Part shown: piece after piece, positions 48,284 through 57,829 of the stretch
Layout: every line of letters starts with the position of its first letter
How positions within the stretch are numbered: position 1 is the first letter of the stretch
Source of the DNA: Alkalithermobacter paradoxus
GTDB lineage: Bacteria > Bacillota > Clostridia > Peptostreptococcales > Peptostreptococcaceae
NCBI GenBank assembly: GCA_002029295.1
Contig: MZGW01000003.1
Span: forward strand, 62,001 to 126,000
Reading direction: 5' to 3'
Length of the DNA stretch: 64,000 nt
Program-made: the position numbers and the translations under genes
The notes under the pieces: generated by a model
Database searches by the model: none
The model's input: the letters and a program-made list of their open reading frames with translations, nothing else
Told to the model about the DNA's origin: nothing

Positions 48284-48326
48284 TTGACAATAAAGTTTAT
48301 ACTGTATATAATTAAATATATACAGT
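48284..48326 (+). promoter_or_regulatory. Consensus promoter with GntR (YtrA-type) operator
   Basis: TTGACA, 17-base spacer, TATAAT. The palindrome ACTGTATAT-N8-ATATACAGT (48301-48326) overlaps the -10, as expected for autorepression by the downstream GntR protein. Confidence 0.85.
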
Positions 48327-48358
48327 TTTAATCTCATGAACAAGGTGGTGTTGTCTAA

Positions 48359-48730
48359 TTGAAGGTAATCATTTCAAATAAATCGGATTTACCTATTTAC
48401 GAGCAAATTAAAGTACAAATTAAAGAACAGATCATGTCTGGGGAAATCGCTGAGAATACATTCTTACCTTCTATAAGGCAGCTTGCAAAGGATTTAGGGA
48501 TAAGTGTGATAACCACTGCAAGAGCTTATTCAGATCTTGAGGCCGAGGGTTTCATAGCGACAATTCAAGGGAAGGGAACGATGGTTCTTTCGAAAGACAA
48601 CGATATGATAAAAGAACAGTATCTAAAGCGGATAGAAGAAGCGTTTATAACTGCAATTGATTATGCTAAGCTAGCAGACATTTCAGAAGAAGAGTTAATT
48701 CTAATTCTAAAAACTTTGATAAAGGAGTGA
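48359..48730 (+). CDS. GntR family repressor (YtrA subfamily)
   Basis: A 123-residue regulator with an N-terminal winged helix (IYEQIKVQIKEQIMSGEIAE, LPSIRQLAKDLGISVITTAR) and only a short C-terminal tail, the YtrA type that controls neighbouring ABC transporters. TTG start at 48359 with AAGGTGGTG upstream. It lies five bases before the ATPase gene. Confidence 0.92.
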   Translation: MKVIISNKSDLPIYEQIKVQIKEQIMSGEIAENTFLPSIRQLAKDLGISVITTARAYSDLEAEGFIATIQGKGTMVLSKDNDMIKEQYLKRIEEAFITAIDYAKLADISEEELILILKTLIKE

Positions 48731-48734
48731 AAAA

Positions 48735-49580
48735 ATGTACGCCCTTGAGATTGAAAATTTATGCAAGGATTTTGGAAATTTTGGTATTAAAAACATAAGC
48801 TTAAAGTTGCCAGTAGGGTTTATTTTAGGATATGTTGGACAAAATGGAGCAGGCAAAACTACAACTATAAAACTTATAATGGAACAGATCAAGAAAGATA
48901 GTGGAGAAATTAGGGTTTTTGGCAAGAAGTATACTGATGATGAAGTAGCTTTTAAAGATATGATCGGATTTATATCCGATGAAAATTATTTTCCAGGAAC
49001 CTTTACAACAAAGGATATAGTAAAAACAATGAAGAGTTTTTATACTTCCTTTGATGAAAAGAAATTTAAAGCTTATATTGAAAAATGGAAACTGCCTGAA
49101 GGGAAAATGGTTAAAAATTTTTCAAAGGGTATGAAGATGAAATTAATGTTTGCAAGTGTATTATCCAGAGAAACCAAGCTTCTTATATTGGATGAACCTA
49201 CAGGGGGGCTTGATCCAGTGATTAGAATTGAAATACTTGAAGAACTACAGAATTATATTTCCGATGGAAATAGAAGTGTTATATTTTCTACCCATATTAT
49301 GAGTGATTTAGAAAAAGTAGCTGATTATCTTTTCTTTATCAATGAAGGGAAAATGATATTTAATGATACGAAGGACAATATATTAGAAGGTTTTTTATTA
49401 ATTAAAGGTGGGAGTAGTGAATTAACACCTCAGATAGAGAAAAGGCTTATAGGATTTAAAAAGTCAACCATTGGTTTTACAGGCTTAATTAATGTTAATG
49501 AAAAAGAAAATATTGGAAAATGTTTTTTAACGGAAAAACCCTCATTAGAAGATATTGTAGTATTTCATATAAATGGTTAA
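48735..49580 (+). CDS. ABC transporter ATP-binding protein (YtrB-like)
   Basis: A 281-residue ATPase with Walker A GQNGAGKTTTIK, signature FSKGMKMKLMFA (LSGGQ variant typical of YtrB), Walker B LLILDEPTGGLD and switch His FSTHIMSD. Works with the following membrane protein; induced by cell-envelope stress in relatives. Confidence 0.92.
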   Translation: MYALEIENLCKDFGNFGIKNISLKLPVGFILGYVGQNGAGKTTTIKLIMEQIKKDSGEIRVFGKKYTDDEVAFKDMIGFISDENYFPGTFTTKDIVKTMKSFYTSFDEKKFKAYIEKWKLPEGKMVKNFSKGMKMKLMFASVLSRETKLLILDEPTGGLDPVIRIEILEELQNYISDGNRSVIFSTHIMSDLEKVADYLFFINEGKMIFNDTKDNILEGFLLIKGGSSELTPQIEKRLIGFKKSTIGFTGLINVNEKENIGKCFLTEKPSLEDIVVFHING

Positions 49581-49593
49581 AGGAGGAAACATA

Positions 49594-50238
49594 ATGACTG
49601 CTATTAAGTATTTAATACTAGACCTTATGCTTATTAGAGGAATATTAAAATATTATATACTATTTCCACTCGTTTTTATTTTACTACTAAAGAAGGAGTC
49701 AGCAGTATTTGCTTTGGGATATATATTTTTTATTCTATTGTTTATTGCGCCAAGTCCATTTACTGGAGAAAGTAAGGAAAAGGACGATTCATTTTACTAC
49801 ATATTACCGTCGAAAATTTCCAGCATTGTTTTAGGGAGATATTTATATTTACTAAGTGCCATCATAATCATTTGGCTTATAGGGGGAACAGCTATGTTTT
49901 ATCTTTATAACTCCAATGAAGTCAATAGAATGGAATTATGGACGATTTGTTTTTCAGGAGTAGCAGCCACGTTAATTAGTTTTTTACAATATCCTTTATA
50001 CTATAAATTTGGCATGGAGAAAGGTAGAATTTTAGTCCTTGGTGTGCCAGCAATGGCAGTATTTATACTCCCCACTTTGCTAAACAACTACCTACCTGAA
50101 AATTTTTTGGCTGAGCTGGTAAATAAATATTTAAATAATGTAACAAATTTAATCGCTATTAGTGGGGCTATCATCTCTATTGTTGGATTTATTTCCTTTA
50201 AAGTATCCTGTTCTATCTGTAAGGCAAAAGAGTTTTAG
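49594..50238 (+). CDS. ABC-2 type permease subunit
   Basis: A 214-residue protein with six hydrophobic segments and the motif PSPFTGESKEKDDSFYYILP, found in YtrC/ABC2_membrane_5-like permeases. ATG 49594 follows AAAGGAGG. It forms the export unit with the preceding ATPase; substrate unknown. Confidence 0.85.
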   Translation: MTAIKYLILDLMLIRGILKYYILFPLVFILLLKKESAVFALGYIFFILLFIAPSPFTGESKEKDDSFYYILPSKISSIVLGRYLYLLSAIIIIWLIGGTAMFYLYNSNEVNRMELWTICFSGVAATLISFLQYPLYYKFGMEKGRILVLGVPAMAVFILPTLLNNYLPENFLAELVNKYLNNVTNLIAISGAIISIVGFISFKVSCSICKAKEF

Positions 50239-50358
50239 GAGAAGTTTGATTTTCAATGACTTAACTAATAGGAGAACCCTATCTCCTCGTTGTAGATAGA
50301 TATGTTATGATGGGGTTAGCCCTATATACACTAATAAAAAAGAAGGGATTGAAATAAA

Positions 50359-50820
50359 GTGGACTATTGGAGAAAACTTGCAATAGCTTCAAATCTTATT
50401 TTGTTAATTTGGTTTTTACTTGATATGACGGGATTCTCTATTGGGAATTCTGTTCTGGTAACAACTGCTTATAGAGAAGATGGTATTTTCTTTTGTATAT
50501 ATTTAATTGCTTTCCTATTATTTATATGGAAGTATGGATTTTGGAAGTATATCCTTATTGCTTGGTTGGCCTTGTGGTTTACTACACAATTTTATTTTCA
50601 CTGGTGGGTTACCCTTTTTGGACCATGGGAAGATAAGATGAATTTTTTCTCTCATACGATAAAGTTAATTCCATCCTCCCAAATATATATACCTGATTTA
50701 TATCACATTGTTTTGCACCTCTTAATTTTAGTCGCTTTAATATTTACGATAGTTTTTGTTCGAAAGGCTGAGAAAATACCACCAGCAGTTGAAGAAACTG
50801 GGGTAGCAAGGGAAAGATAG
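50359..50820 (+). CDS. Hypothetical four-helix membrane protein
   Basis: A 153-residue protein with four hydrophobic segments (for example LAIASNLILLIWFLLDMTGF) and an aromatic-rich loop FYFHWWVTLFGPWEDKMNFF. I do not recognise the family. GTG start with a distant GGGATTG site. It may be co-transcribed with the GntR-ABC operon 120 bases upstream. Confidence 0.6.
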   Translation: MDYWRKLAIASNLILLIWFLLDMTGFSIGNSVLVTTAYREDGIFFCIYLIAFLLFIWKYGFWKYILIAWLALWFTTQFYFHWWVTLFGPWEDKMNFFSHTIKLIPSSQIYIPDLYHIVLHLLILVALIFTIVFVRKAEKIPPAVEETGVARER

Positions 50821-51355
50821 CCTATAATTCTTTTATGGATTTACCCGAAAGTGTAAGTCCTTTTTCTTGCTTAAATAAATAGAAAGGAGCTGATAAACTT
50901 GAAAACATCAGAACTAAAAAACAAAGGGATTAAAATTGCCATAGGTAGTAAGTCCTATGAAATGAAATTGGATATGAACACCCAATGGTAGTATATAGTA
51001 ACGGATATGAAATAAGTTTATAACTATTATGGCAGAAAACCTCTATTCTTGTGGTAGAGAATAAGACAAACAAAGTTCCAAACAGATCTACTTTAAAGAA
51101 CCTCGGGGATTTATACTAAAGGTTAAAGATAAAGATCTTTTTATTTTTATCATAAAGAGTAACTGAAAGATCTTATGAACGAGCTTTGGATATATTACCC
51201 AAATAGTAGTTCTTTAATATGTCCTAGATTAATGTCCTTCCCTAGAAGTATATTAATATAGTAGCAGAGATTATGAGATAAGAGCTTAATTCTTAGTCTT
51301 GTCATAAGTCCTCATAAAGATTTTGCTAAGACTTTATTGATATTTGGCTGCTCTG
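50821..51355. other. Degraded intergenic region at the edge of mobile DNA
   Basis: About 535 bases without an intact gene. A short frame at 50899-50991 (RBS GAAAGGAG, TTG start, KTSELKNKGIKIAIGSKSYE, stop after 30 codons) resembles the beginning of small phage tail-assembly proteins and may be a remnant. The remainder has multiple stops in all frames. Confidence 0.35.
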
Positions 51356-51748
51356 TCAACTGTGAAAAGGTAGTCTTAATTCGCTTTCTAAGTTTAAAAA
51401 TTGTTGAGGGATACTATCTACGATTCTAAGGGATTTATCCCGATATCCTAACATGGAAGTTACCTTTTTACGAATTTCATCAATTACTGAATGTAATGCC
51501 CTACAGGTTCTATTAAAGCGCGTCCTATGACTAAACCTTGGAAATAGATCGTTAAGGTTCTTTTTACAGAATCCTAACCATGCTTTTCCAGAGTCAATAG
51601 TGAGTAATTCTCCAACAATACTAATGGTTTCCAAGGTCAAAAGACACCAATATACTTCAGGCAGAAAATCTTTCAACCTTGAAAACCCTTTATTTATCAG
51701 TATTTTAAATTGTCCTATTTTTCCACCCTTGACATCAATACCACGCAC
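51356..51748 (-). pseudogene. IS982-family transposase fragment
   Basis: The frame matches the N-terminal half of IS982 transposases: LTLETISIVGELLTIDSGKA, NLNDLFPRFSHRTRFNRTCR, and RIVDSIP with the first catalytic Asp. It then runs out of frame and stops (QQFLNLESELRLPFHS). The C-terminal DDE half is absent, so it is dead. Confidence 0.75.
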
Positions 51749-51875
51749 TCCACGTGTGTTTTGGTAGAAAGATGATACTAATACGCATTAATATCGATTT
51801 TGCGTAAAGGTGAACCCCCTAAAGAAGGAATGAATATATATGCAAGAATTTCACCTTCATAGAGGTACGTGATAT

Positions 51876-52310
51876 TAATAGATGAAAAATTAGCTCCAAT
51901 TATAGATAACTTTATTGATTATGTTGAAAGAAATAAAAAATGCTCTTCCAAGAAGTCCCTTAGGTAAGGCACTTGATTATGCTAAAAAGCATTTGCCAGG
52001 ATTAAAGAATATACTACTAGATGGTTCTTTAGAAGTTGATAATAATGCTGCTGAAAGAGCAATAAAACCTTTTGTTATAGGTCGTAAGAACTTCCTTTTT
52101 GCAAATACTGCTAAGGGCGCAACTGCAAGTAGCAATATTTACAGCATTATTGAAACTGCCAAGGCTAATAAATTAGTTGTAGAAAGGTATTTAGTTTATC
52201 TATTTGATAATCTATCGAAGATAGATATATCCGATAGCGAAAGTTTAGAGAATCTTATGCCTTGGTCAGATAAGATTCCTGAAAACATAAAAATTAAAGA
52301 TAAGAGATAA
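51876..52310 (+). pseudogene. IS66-family transposase C-terminal fragment, frameshifted
   Basis: LAPIIDNFIDYVE in one frame continues, after a shift near 51925, as KEIKNALPRSPLGKALDYAK, then LEVDNNAAERAIKPFVIGRK, NFLFANTAKGATASSNIYSI-IETAKAN, the IS66 catalytic C-terminus. The rest of the element is missing. A hairpin (52316-52347) follows its end. Confidence 0.85.
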
Positions 52311-52315
52311 AATTA

Positions 52316-52347
52316 ATCCCAGTAAAGATCAATTGCCTTACTGGGAT
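52316..52347. terminator. Hairpin after IS66 remnant
   Basis: ATCCCAGTAA / TTACTGGGAT ten-base stem, followed on the plus strand by ATTTTAATACCTTTTTT. It may also act on the RiPP operon from the other side. A smaller hairpin CGTCAAA-TT-TTTGACG lies at 52379-52394, just past the ABC permease stop. Confidence 0.7.
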
Positions 52348-52400
52348 ATTTTAATACCTTTTTTATAAGAATTAAATACGTCAAATTTTTGACGCTTACC

Positions 52401-53597
52401 TTACAATAAATTAATAGTGCACATTAATAATATAATACTCTCCAAACAATACACAAAACATTTGGTAATAAATTTTTCACCAAAATTATATAATATATTT
52501 TTAATTGGTAGTATAAAAAAGCATATTATTACAACAAAAAAACTTATATATTTAAGTATAAGCAAACTTGAAATAAACGGAATTAAAATAACACATAAAT
52601 GAGCAAAATATTTTTGCTTAATAATTTCTTTTAGTGAATATGGAAAATAAAAACCTTTATTTTTATTTATAGCCTCTGGTTTATTAATTAATGTTAAAAC
52701 TGAATCTGTTATAAAAACTAAACTAAACATAGCAACACTATTTATCCATATTGGATGCTCATACATTAATGTTAATAGAGTTATTAAAAAATTAATTAAG
52801 CTAACATTAACAATTCTTTTATAGTTATATATAGCTCTTGAAATCTCTTTATAGAACTCAAACCTATATTCGTTACCATAATATTTTTCCATAAAATTAA
52901 ATGAACTCTTAAGTTTTTGTTTAGTTAATTGCATTTGCCCCTGTGATAACGTTGATATATCATTATTAACTAATCCTTCATATAAAAATGCCATAGACTG
53001 ATAATATGGTAATAATTGATCATATTTAAAATATTTTTTATTAATAAATACATATAGAATAGTAAAGAGATATATACTAATTATGAGTATTGAATTAATA
53101 TAATATGATAATGATACAACTAATAATGTAAATATTGTCAAAACATTTGCATTATTAGTTTGACTTTTAAAAAAACAAACAAAATTAATTACAATATTAA
53201 TTAAAACTAGTAAAACAGCTCGATAAAATTCTGATCTATCAAGCATATTGGAAAAATTTAAAACAAAAGTAAAAATAACTCCTGATAGTATTACTGATTT
53301 TAATATTATTATAGTTTTTAATTGCCAAAGTCTTAAAACTTTGAACTTTATTAGTTTACAATCTATATTCATTATGGGAATATCTTGAAAAATCTTTGCT
53401 GTACAGTAAATAAAGAATCCTAGAGATAAGATGGAGAAATAGTTGTCAATTGCAGTTCTAATTAAATCTACCATACTAAATATCAAAAATACTCCCATAA
53501 ATATAGCTAATGTCCATTTTAATTTATTTTTTTTATAGATTCTAATATATTGTCTTAACTTATTTTTAATAAGCAATTGTAATCCTTCAATCCCCAT
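52401..53597 (-). CDS. RiPP cluster ABC exporter membrane subunit
   Basis: A 398-residue, very Ile/Asn/Lys-rich protein with about ten hydrophobic segments, resembling ABC-2 type export permeases in layout, though I do not recognise a named family. No C39 peptidase domain. ATG 53597 is preferred, with AGGTGA five bases upstream. It overlaps the ATPase gene by 11 bases and is the last gene of the cluster. Likely exports the matured peptide or gives immunity. Confidence 0.7.
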   Translation of the reverse strand: MGIEGLQLLIKNKLRQYIRIYKKNKLKWTLAIFMGVFLIFSMVDLIRTAIDNYFSILSLGFFIYCTAKIFQDIPIMNIDCKLIKFKVLRLWQLKTIIILKSVILSGVIFTFVLNFSNMLDRSEFYRAVLLVLINIVINFVCFFKSQTNNANVLTIFTLLVVSLSYYINSILIISIYLFTILYVFINKKYFKYDQLLPYYQSMAFLYEGLVNNDISTLSQGQMQLTKQKLKSSFNFMEKYYGNEYRFEFYKEISRAIYNYKRIVNVSLINFLITLLTLMYEHPIWINSVAMFSLVFITDSVLTLINKPEAINKNKGFYFPYSLKEIIKQKYFAHLCVILIPFISSLLILKYISFFVVIICFFILPIKNILYNFGEKFITKCFVYCLESIILLMCTINLL

Positions 53598-54285
53598 AAC
53601 TATCACCTATAATTTGTGCTATATTTTCTTTTGTTAACTTATTAGGCATATACTCCAAAAGTTGTCCATTTCTTAAAATTAGATATACATCACAAATACT
53701 TCCCAAACTATCAATATCATGACTTGAAATTAATAACGTTTTTCCTTCTTTCTTTGATTTTAAAACTAATGTTTCTACTGCTGAAACTTGCACTGGATCT
53801 AATGCATTAAAAGGTTCATCCATAAGTATTATTGACTCATTTCTTATCATTCCTAAAGCAATATTTAAACGCTGTAGTGTCCCTTTTGATAAAGTATTTG
53901 GAAAATTATTTTTATATTTTGTAAGTTTTAATTCATCTAATAGTATATCAATTCTAGCAATTGCTTCTTTCTTTTCAACCCTTTGTGAATTGCATACTAA
54001 TAATAAATGCTCTCGTACGGTTAAGTCGCTATAAAATATTGGCGAATCACTTACAAAAACTGCTGGAATTTTAAAAAAATCAACATTATCTACACATTTG
54101 CCATCAAGAAAAATACTTCCTTGATTTTCTCTAATTAAACGCATTATTACTTTTAAGAGAGTTGTTTTACCTGCTCCATTTTTGCCTATTAATCCATAAA
54201 TCAACCCTGTTTTAAACTTATAATTTAAACTTTTTAGGATATAATCGCTCCCATAACTCATATTAATATTTTTAATTTCAATCAT
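53587..54285 (-). CDS. RiPP cluster ABC transporter ATP-binding protein
   Basis: A 232-residue ATPase with Walker A GKNGAGKTTLLK, signature TLSKGTLQRLNIAL (LSGGQ variant), Walker B IILMDEPFNALD and switch His SSHDIDSL. This is the drug/bacteriocin-immunity style of stand-alone ATPase. It overlaps genes on both sides by a few bases, showing tight coupling in the operon. Confidence 0.92.
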   Translation of the reverse strand: MIEIKNINMSYGSDYILKSLNYKFKTGLIYGLIGKNGAGKTTLLKVIMRLIRENQGSIFLDGKCVDNVDFFKIPAVFVSDSPIFYSDLTVREHLLLVCNSQRVEKKEAIARIDILLDELKLTKYKNNFPNTLSKGTLQRLNIALGMIRNESIILMDEPFNALDPVQVSAVETLVLKSKKEGKTLLISSHDIDSLGSICDVYLILRNGQLLEYMPNKLTKENIAQIIGDSYGD

Positions 54286-55180
54286 TAACTCGCCTCATTC
54301 CTATAATAATTGAATTTTCATTATCATTTAGAACATAAAAATTTTCAATAAAATCAACAACATTGGTATTATATATAAATCTATAAATTAGATTTTTCAT
54401 TTCATCTTTTACATTCATTACAATAGACATAATACCTGTATTAAAAGAAATTAATGTTGCATGGTTTATAACATTATCAACAACTAAATAATTTTTCATA
54501 TTTTCTAGTTTTTTATCGCTTGCTGTACTAAGTATTCTTTCAATGCTTACATCATAATCTAAAGTTTTTATTATACCATCTTTTAACAAATAAATTTCTT
54601 CTACTTTGTTATTAGTTAAATTTTTTATTTCAACAGTGATTTTACTATTAGTATTAAAAACTAAATTTTCATTCGCTATATACTTTTCCTTACAGTATTG
54701 CATTATCAATGATAATATAATTCTTAACGGTTCTTCATTTAATATTAAATATTCATATTTATTTATCTCTTCTATTTTACCTTGCCTAAATAAAATTTTT
54801 TTTTCTATTTTATGAAATAACTTCTCAAGTTCTGATTTGAATGTACTATAAGATTCTACTATAGCAGTTTCAATTATAGTATTTAGTTGAACTCCTAGTA
54901 ATGGCACTATAATAGTTATAGTAATAAACTGTTTTTCCCATTTGCTATTGCTACTATTTTTTGCTTTTATATTTAATATTGTAGTAATTTTACTATTATC
55001 TACATTAGATAAAAATTTTATTTTTTTTATTTTTTCTTTCATTAAATTTATTTCTTCAATACAAATATTCTCTAAAACTTCGTGCATAATTATATCATCA
55101 TTATAATCAATTAAACGATATGAAAAATAGTCCTTATCATTAATATTAATATATTCTATTTCTAAATCCACTTTATCCAT
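54278..55180 (-). CDS. Unrecognised protein in TldE (PmbA) position
   Basis: A 300-residue soluble protein with no motif I recognise. It follows the TldD-like gene by one base and precedes the ATPase with an overlap. TldD works with a catalytically inert paralogue, TldE/PmbA, so this protein may be a very divergent partner; its length and the absence of an HExxxH site fit, but I see no clear TldE sequence signature. Composition is strongly Asn/Ile/Lys-biased like its neighbours. Confidence 0.45.
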   Translation of the reverse strand: MDKVDLEIEYININDKDYFSYRLIDYNDDIIMHEVLENICIEEINLMKEKIKKIKFLSNVDNSKITTILNIKAKNSSNSKWEKQFITITIIVPLLGVQLNTIIETAIVESYSTFKSELEKLFHKIEKKILFRQGKIEEINKYEYLILNEEPLRIILSLIMQYCKEKYIANENLVFNTNSKITVEIKNLTNNKVEEIYLLKDGIIKTLDYDVSIERILSTASDKKLENMKNYLVVDNVINHATLISFNTGIMSIVMNVKDEMKNLIYRFIYNTNVVDFIENFYVLNDNENSIIIGMRRVND

Positions 55181-55181
55181 T

Positions 55182-56438
55182 TTATACTCCCACCTTTTTT
55201 GGCCATTTGATACATACAGAAGGTGTGCAGTAATTTACTTTTACAACCACTCCAAATTTTCCACATAAACTCATGCAACTTTCTATATCGTTACATACCT
55301 CCATATCTGCCTCTATTAATTGTCTTATATTGTAGTTTAAGACAAATTCATCTAATTCTTCCTTAATTACACCATTATTTATAATATAAGATTTAGTAAC
55401 TAAAATTGAAAAATCACCAGTATATACATTTACTTCTCCCATAGAGATTTTTTCAATCAATATTCCTTTATCTGTATTGGAAATTAATTCCTCAATATTA
55501 TTAGGTTTTTCTAATAATTTCATATTCCTCATTCTAATAAAAGGATACATATATGTATTTTCAGTAATTCCATTACCCGTATTTTTAATTCCTAATAGAT
55601 TTGAATAAACTTCATTGCTTAAAACATTATTTATATATCCATCCTTTATTAGTTGTATACTGTTGCATACATTGCTCCCATAATCATCCACATCGTAGTT
55701 ATACTCAAGATTTTCAATTATTGTTATATTCCTTGAACAAAATTTATTATCTTTTAATAATCTTATAGGGGAATTATAATAATGATCAGCTTCTAAAAAA
55801 TGTCCGATACACTCATGAAAAAACATACCTGCAGCAGTATTTTTTAATATTATATCAAAATTTTTAGTACTGTTCAACTGAATTTTTTTTGATAAACTCC
55901 ATGTAATTTCATTCATAATAATATTGCTAATTTTATCAATATCAATATCATTAACAGAGTTGAAAACCATAAAATCGCTAATTAACATTCTGTTACATTT
56001 ACTTATAGAATATGTAACAATACAATAGTTATCTTTAACATTATGCTGTCTTAATGAATTATAAATAAATTTTTTTATTTCTACTTCTTCTAAAGATAAT
56101 TGTATATCAAATTTTACGTTAATAGTTTTTTCAATTTTTTCTTTAATAGTCTTACTAATACTAATTAGTTTTTGCTCACTTATTTTTTTATCATTACAGC
56201 TAGAAGTCAAAAATTTATTTATAGCACAAATATCTTTGTGATTTATATTTGTATATTTTCTCAAGTATTTTTTGATGTTATCCTTTGTGCATTGAAATAT
56301 AGTATTGTTATTCTCCATATACAATTGCATTCCATAATTTTCAGTAACATAATGCAAGCAATTATCATTTTCATTATTTAAAAGAAAAGTATTTCTAATA
56401 GTATTTAACCCCATAAATGTTTTATAATTGTATATCAC
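55182..56438 (-). CDS. TldD-like metallopeptidase of the RiPP cluster
   Basis: A 418-residue homologue of TldD, the zinc peptidase that trims unfolded peptides and, with TldE, removes the microcin B17 leader. The metal site FFHECIGHFLEADH matches TldD HEAVGHxLEGD (HExxxH), and the C-terminal CMSLCGKFGVVVKVNYCTPS matches the family's CGKDGQ...VGQPS segment with its metal-ligand Cys. The start (GTG 56438, overlapping the radical SAM stop) is uncertain because the GGAGGAG is 13 bases away. Likely the leader peptidase. Confidence 0.85.
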   Translation of the reverse strand: MIYNYKTFMGLNTIRNTFLLNNENDNCLHYVTENYGMQLYMENNNTIFQCTKDNIKKYLRKYTNINHKDICAINKFLTSSCNDKKISEQKLISISKTIKEKIEKTINVKFDIQLSLEEVEIKKFIYNSLRQHNVKDNYCIVTYSISKCNRMLISDFMVFNSVNDIDIDKISNIIMNEITWSLSKKIQLNSTKNFDIILKNTAAGMFFHECIGHFLEADHYYNSPIRLLKDNKFCSRNITIIENLEYNYDVDDYGSNVCNSIQLIKDGYINNVLSNEVYSNLLGIKNTGNGITENTYMYPFIRMRNMKLLEKPNNIEELISNTDKGILIEKISMGEVNVYTGDFSILVTKSYIINNGVIKEELDEFVLNYNIRQLIEADMEVCNDIESCMSLCGKFGVVVKVNYCTPSVCIKWPKKVGV

Positions 56439-57711
56439 GTATTACTACACACTCCTCCCTCGATTTTTCCAACATACTTGCAATACAATTGCCACACATA
56501 TTGTATTGTTCGCAATCACCACAAATATCTTTAGTTGGTGTCGGAATATTCATAACTCTTTCTATATTATTATGTTGTAATATTTCGCTGATACTTTGAT
56601 TACGTACATTACCTAAATTTATTTTTTTTATTGCAGGACACATGGATACTCTACCATCTGCAAATATGTGAATTACATTGTATCCTGCCCCACACTTATT
56701 AGCATATTCTATACTTTCAAAAAAATCTTTTATTTTAGTTTCACAAATATCTAAACCAACAAAAAAATCTGGAGTTGAAAATTTATTATGTGATTCTACT
56801 AATTTAGATGCAAAATCTTTTGCAATTTTAGTCGGAATATTATTTTGTTTAGCTCTACCCGAATTAGATGTTAATCCAATATTTACACCTATGCAACCTA
56901 TTTCCTTAGCTTTTTTTATCACCCCTTCCAATTCATTAACATTTTTATCATTCATTGTAAATGATATGGCAACAGGTATTTTAAATTCACAGAGTTTTTT
57001 TATATTTTTTATTGTTTTATTGTAAGCTCCCAAAACTCCTCTTATTTTATCATGAGTATTTTCTATTCCATCTATGCTAACTTGAATACTTATGTTTTTA
57101 TGTTTAGAAATTAATTCAATTGTTTCTTCTTCTAACGTATAAGCATTACTTGCAATATTAACAGTTGAAAATTCTTTAGCTACAAAATCTATTAGTTTAT
57201 TAACATCTTTTTTTATAAAAGGTTCTCCTCCTGTTAAAAATATAGTTTGTGTTCCAAGTTCTGAAAATTGTTGTGCTATATTAATAAATTCATTAACAGT
57301 CAATTCATTATCTCTCATAATTCCCGATGAATTAAAACAATGAACACATCTTAATTGGCAACTATTGGTTAACTCTAACGATAAACTAATAGGAATAATT
57401 AAATTTTCATCACCTTTTTCATTTATAATTATTCTTTCTTTCTTTTCACAATATTCTAACACTTCTTTTTCAAAATATTCTTCTAAAAATGACTTTATAT
57501 TATATAAAATATATTCATCGTCAATATTATACATATTTCTTATAATTTCTATTATTTCACTCTCAGTATGTGTGCCATCACATAATAATAGTATTTCTAA
57601 CCCGCTCGGATTGACATCAAAAATTTCTACTCCTTCATCACTATACTTAGTGATCAATGCACCCATGTAACTTTTTTTTATTTTAATTTCTTTTCTCAAA
57701 CGAATGTACAT
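56422..57711 (-). CDS. Radical SAM/SPASM peptide maturase with N-terminal PqqD-like domain
   Basis: A 429-residue enzyme. Residues 1-90 form a PqqD-like recognition element (FDVNPSGLEILLLCDGTHTE). The radical SAM core starts at SLELTNSCQLRCVHCFNSSG, CxxxCxxC at 118/122/125, with GGEPF and later SAM motifs. The C-terminal SPASM region has C-x17-C then CGDCEQYNMCGNC and a final Cys (EECVV), enough for two auxiliary FeS clusters. ATG 57711 has GGAGAG four bases upstream; the longer TTG form is less likely. It should modify the peptide encoded just upstream. Confidence 0.92.
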   Translation of the reverse strand: MYIRLRKEIKIKKSYMGALITKYSDEGVEIFDVNPSGLEILLLCDGTHTESEIIEIIRNMYNIDDEYILYNIKSFLEEYFEKEVLEYCEKKERIIINEKGDENLIIPISLSLELTNSCQLRCVHCFNSSGIMRDNELTVNEFINIAQQFSELGTQTIFLTGGEPFIKKDVNKLIDFVAKEFSTVNIASNAYTLEEETIELISKHKNISIQVSIDGIENTHDKIRGVLGAYNKTIKNIKKLCEFKIPVAISFTMNDKNVNELEGVIKKAKEIGCIGVNIGLTSNSGRAKQNNIPTKIAKDFASKLVESHNKFSTPDFFVGLDICETKIKDFFESIEYANKCGAGYNVIHIFADGRVSMCPAIKKINLGNVRNQSISEILQHNNIERVMNIPTPTKDICGDCEQYNMCGNCIASMLEKSREECVVIRDIQL

Positions 57712-57760
57712 TTTTTCTCTCCAATCCAATATATTTTTTGTAAATATCTACAATTTAATG

Positions 57761-57800
57761 ACAAAAGAGTTATTATTTTGAAATAATAACCCTTTTTGTC
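57761..57800 (-). terminator. Attenuator-like stem-loop between precursor and maturase
   Basis: ACAAAAGAGTTATTATTT pairs with AAATAATAACCCTTTTTGT, about 17 base pairs with a bulge and a two-base loop. It lies 30 bases after the precursor stop and 50 before the maturase start, the usual place for a stem-loop that keeps precursor levels above enzyme levels. The U tract is weak, so it may stabilise mRNA rather than terminate. Confidence 0.65.
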
Positions 57801-57829
57801 TACAAATTACTAAATCCTACATGTCATTT

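Noticed and set aside
50899-50991. Short phage-tail-like ORF with an RBS
   Set aside because: Only 30 codons before a stop and similarity is weak; kept as a note in the degraded region, not as a gene.
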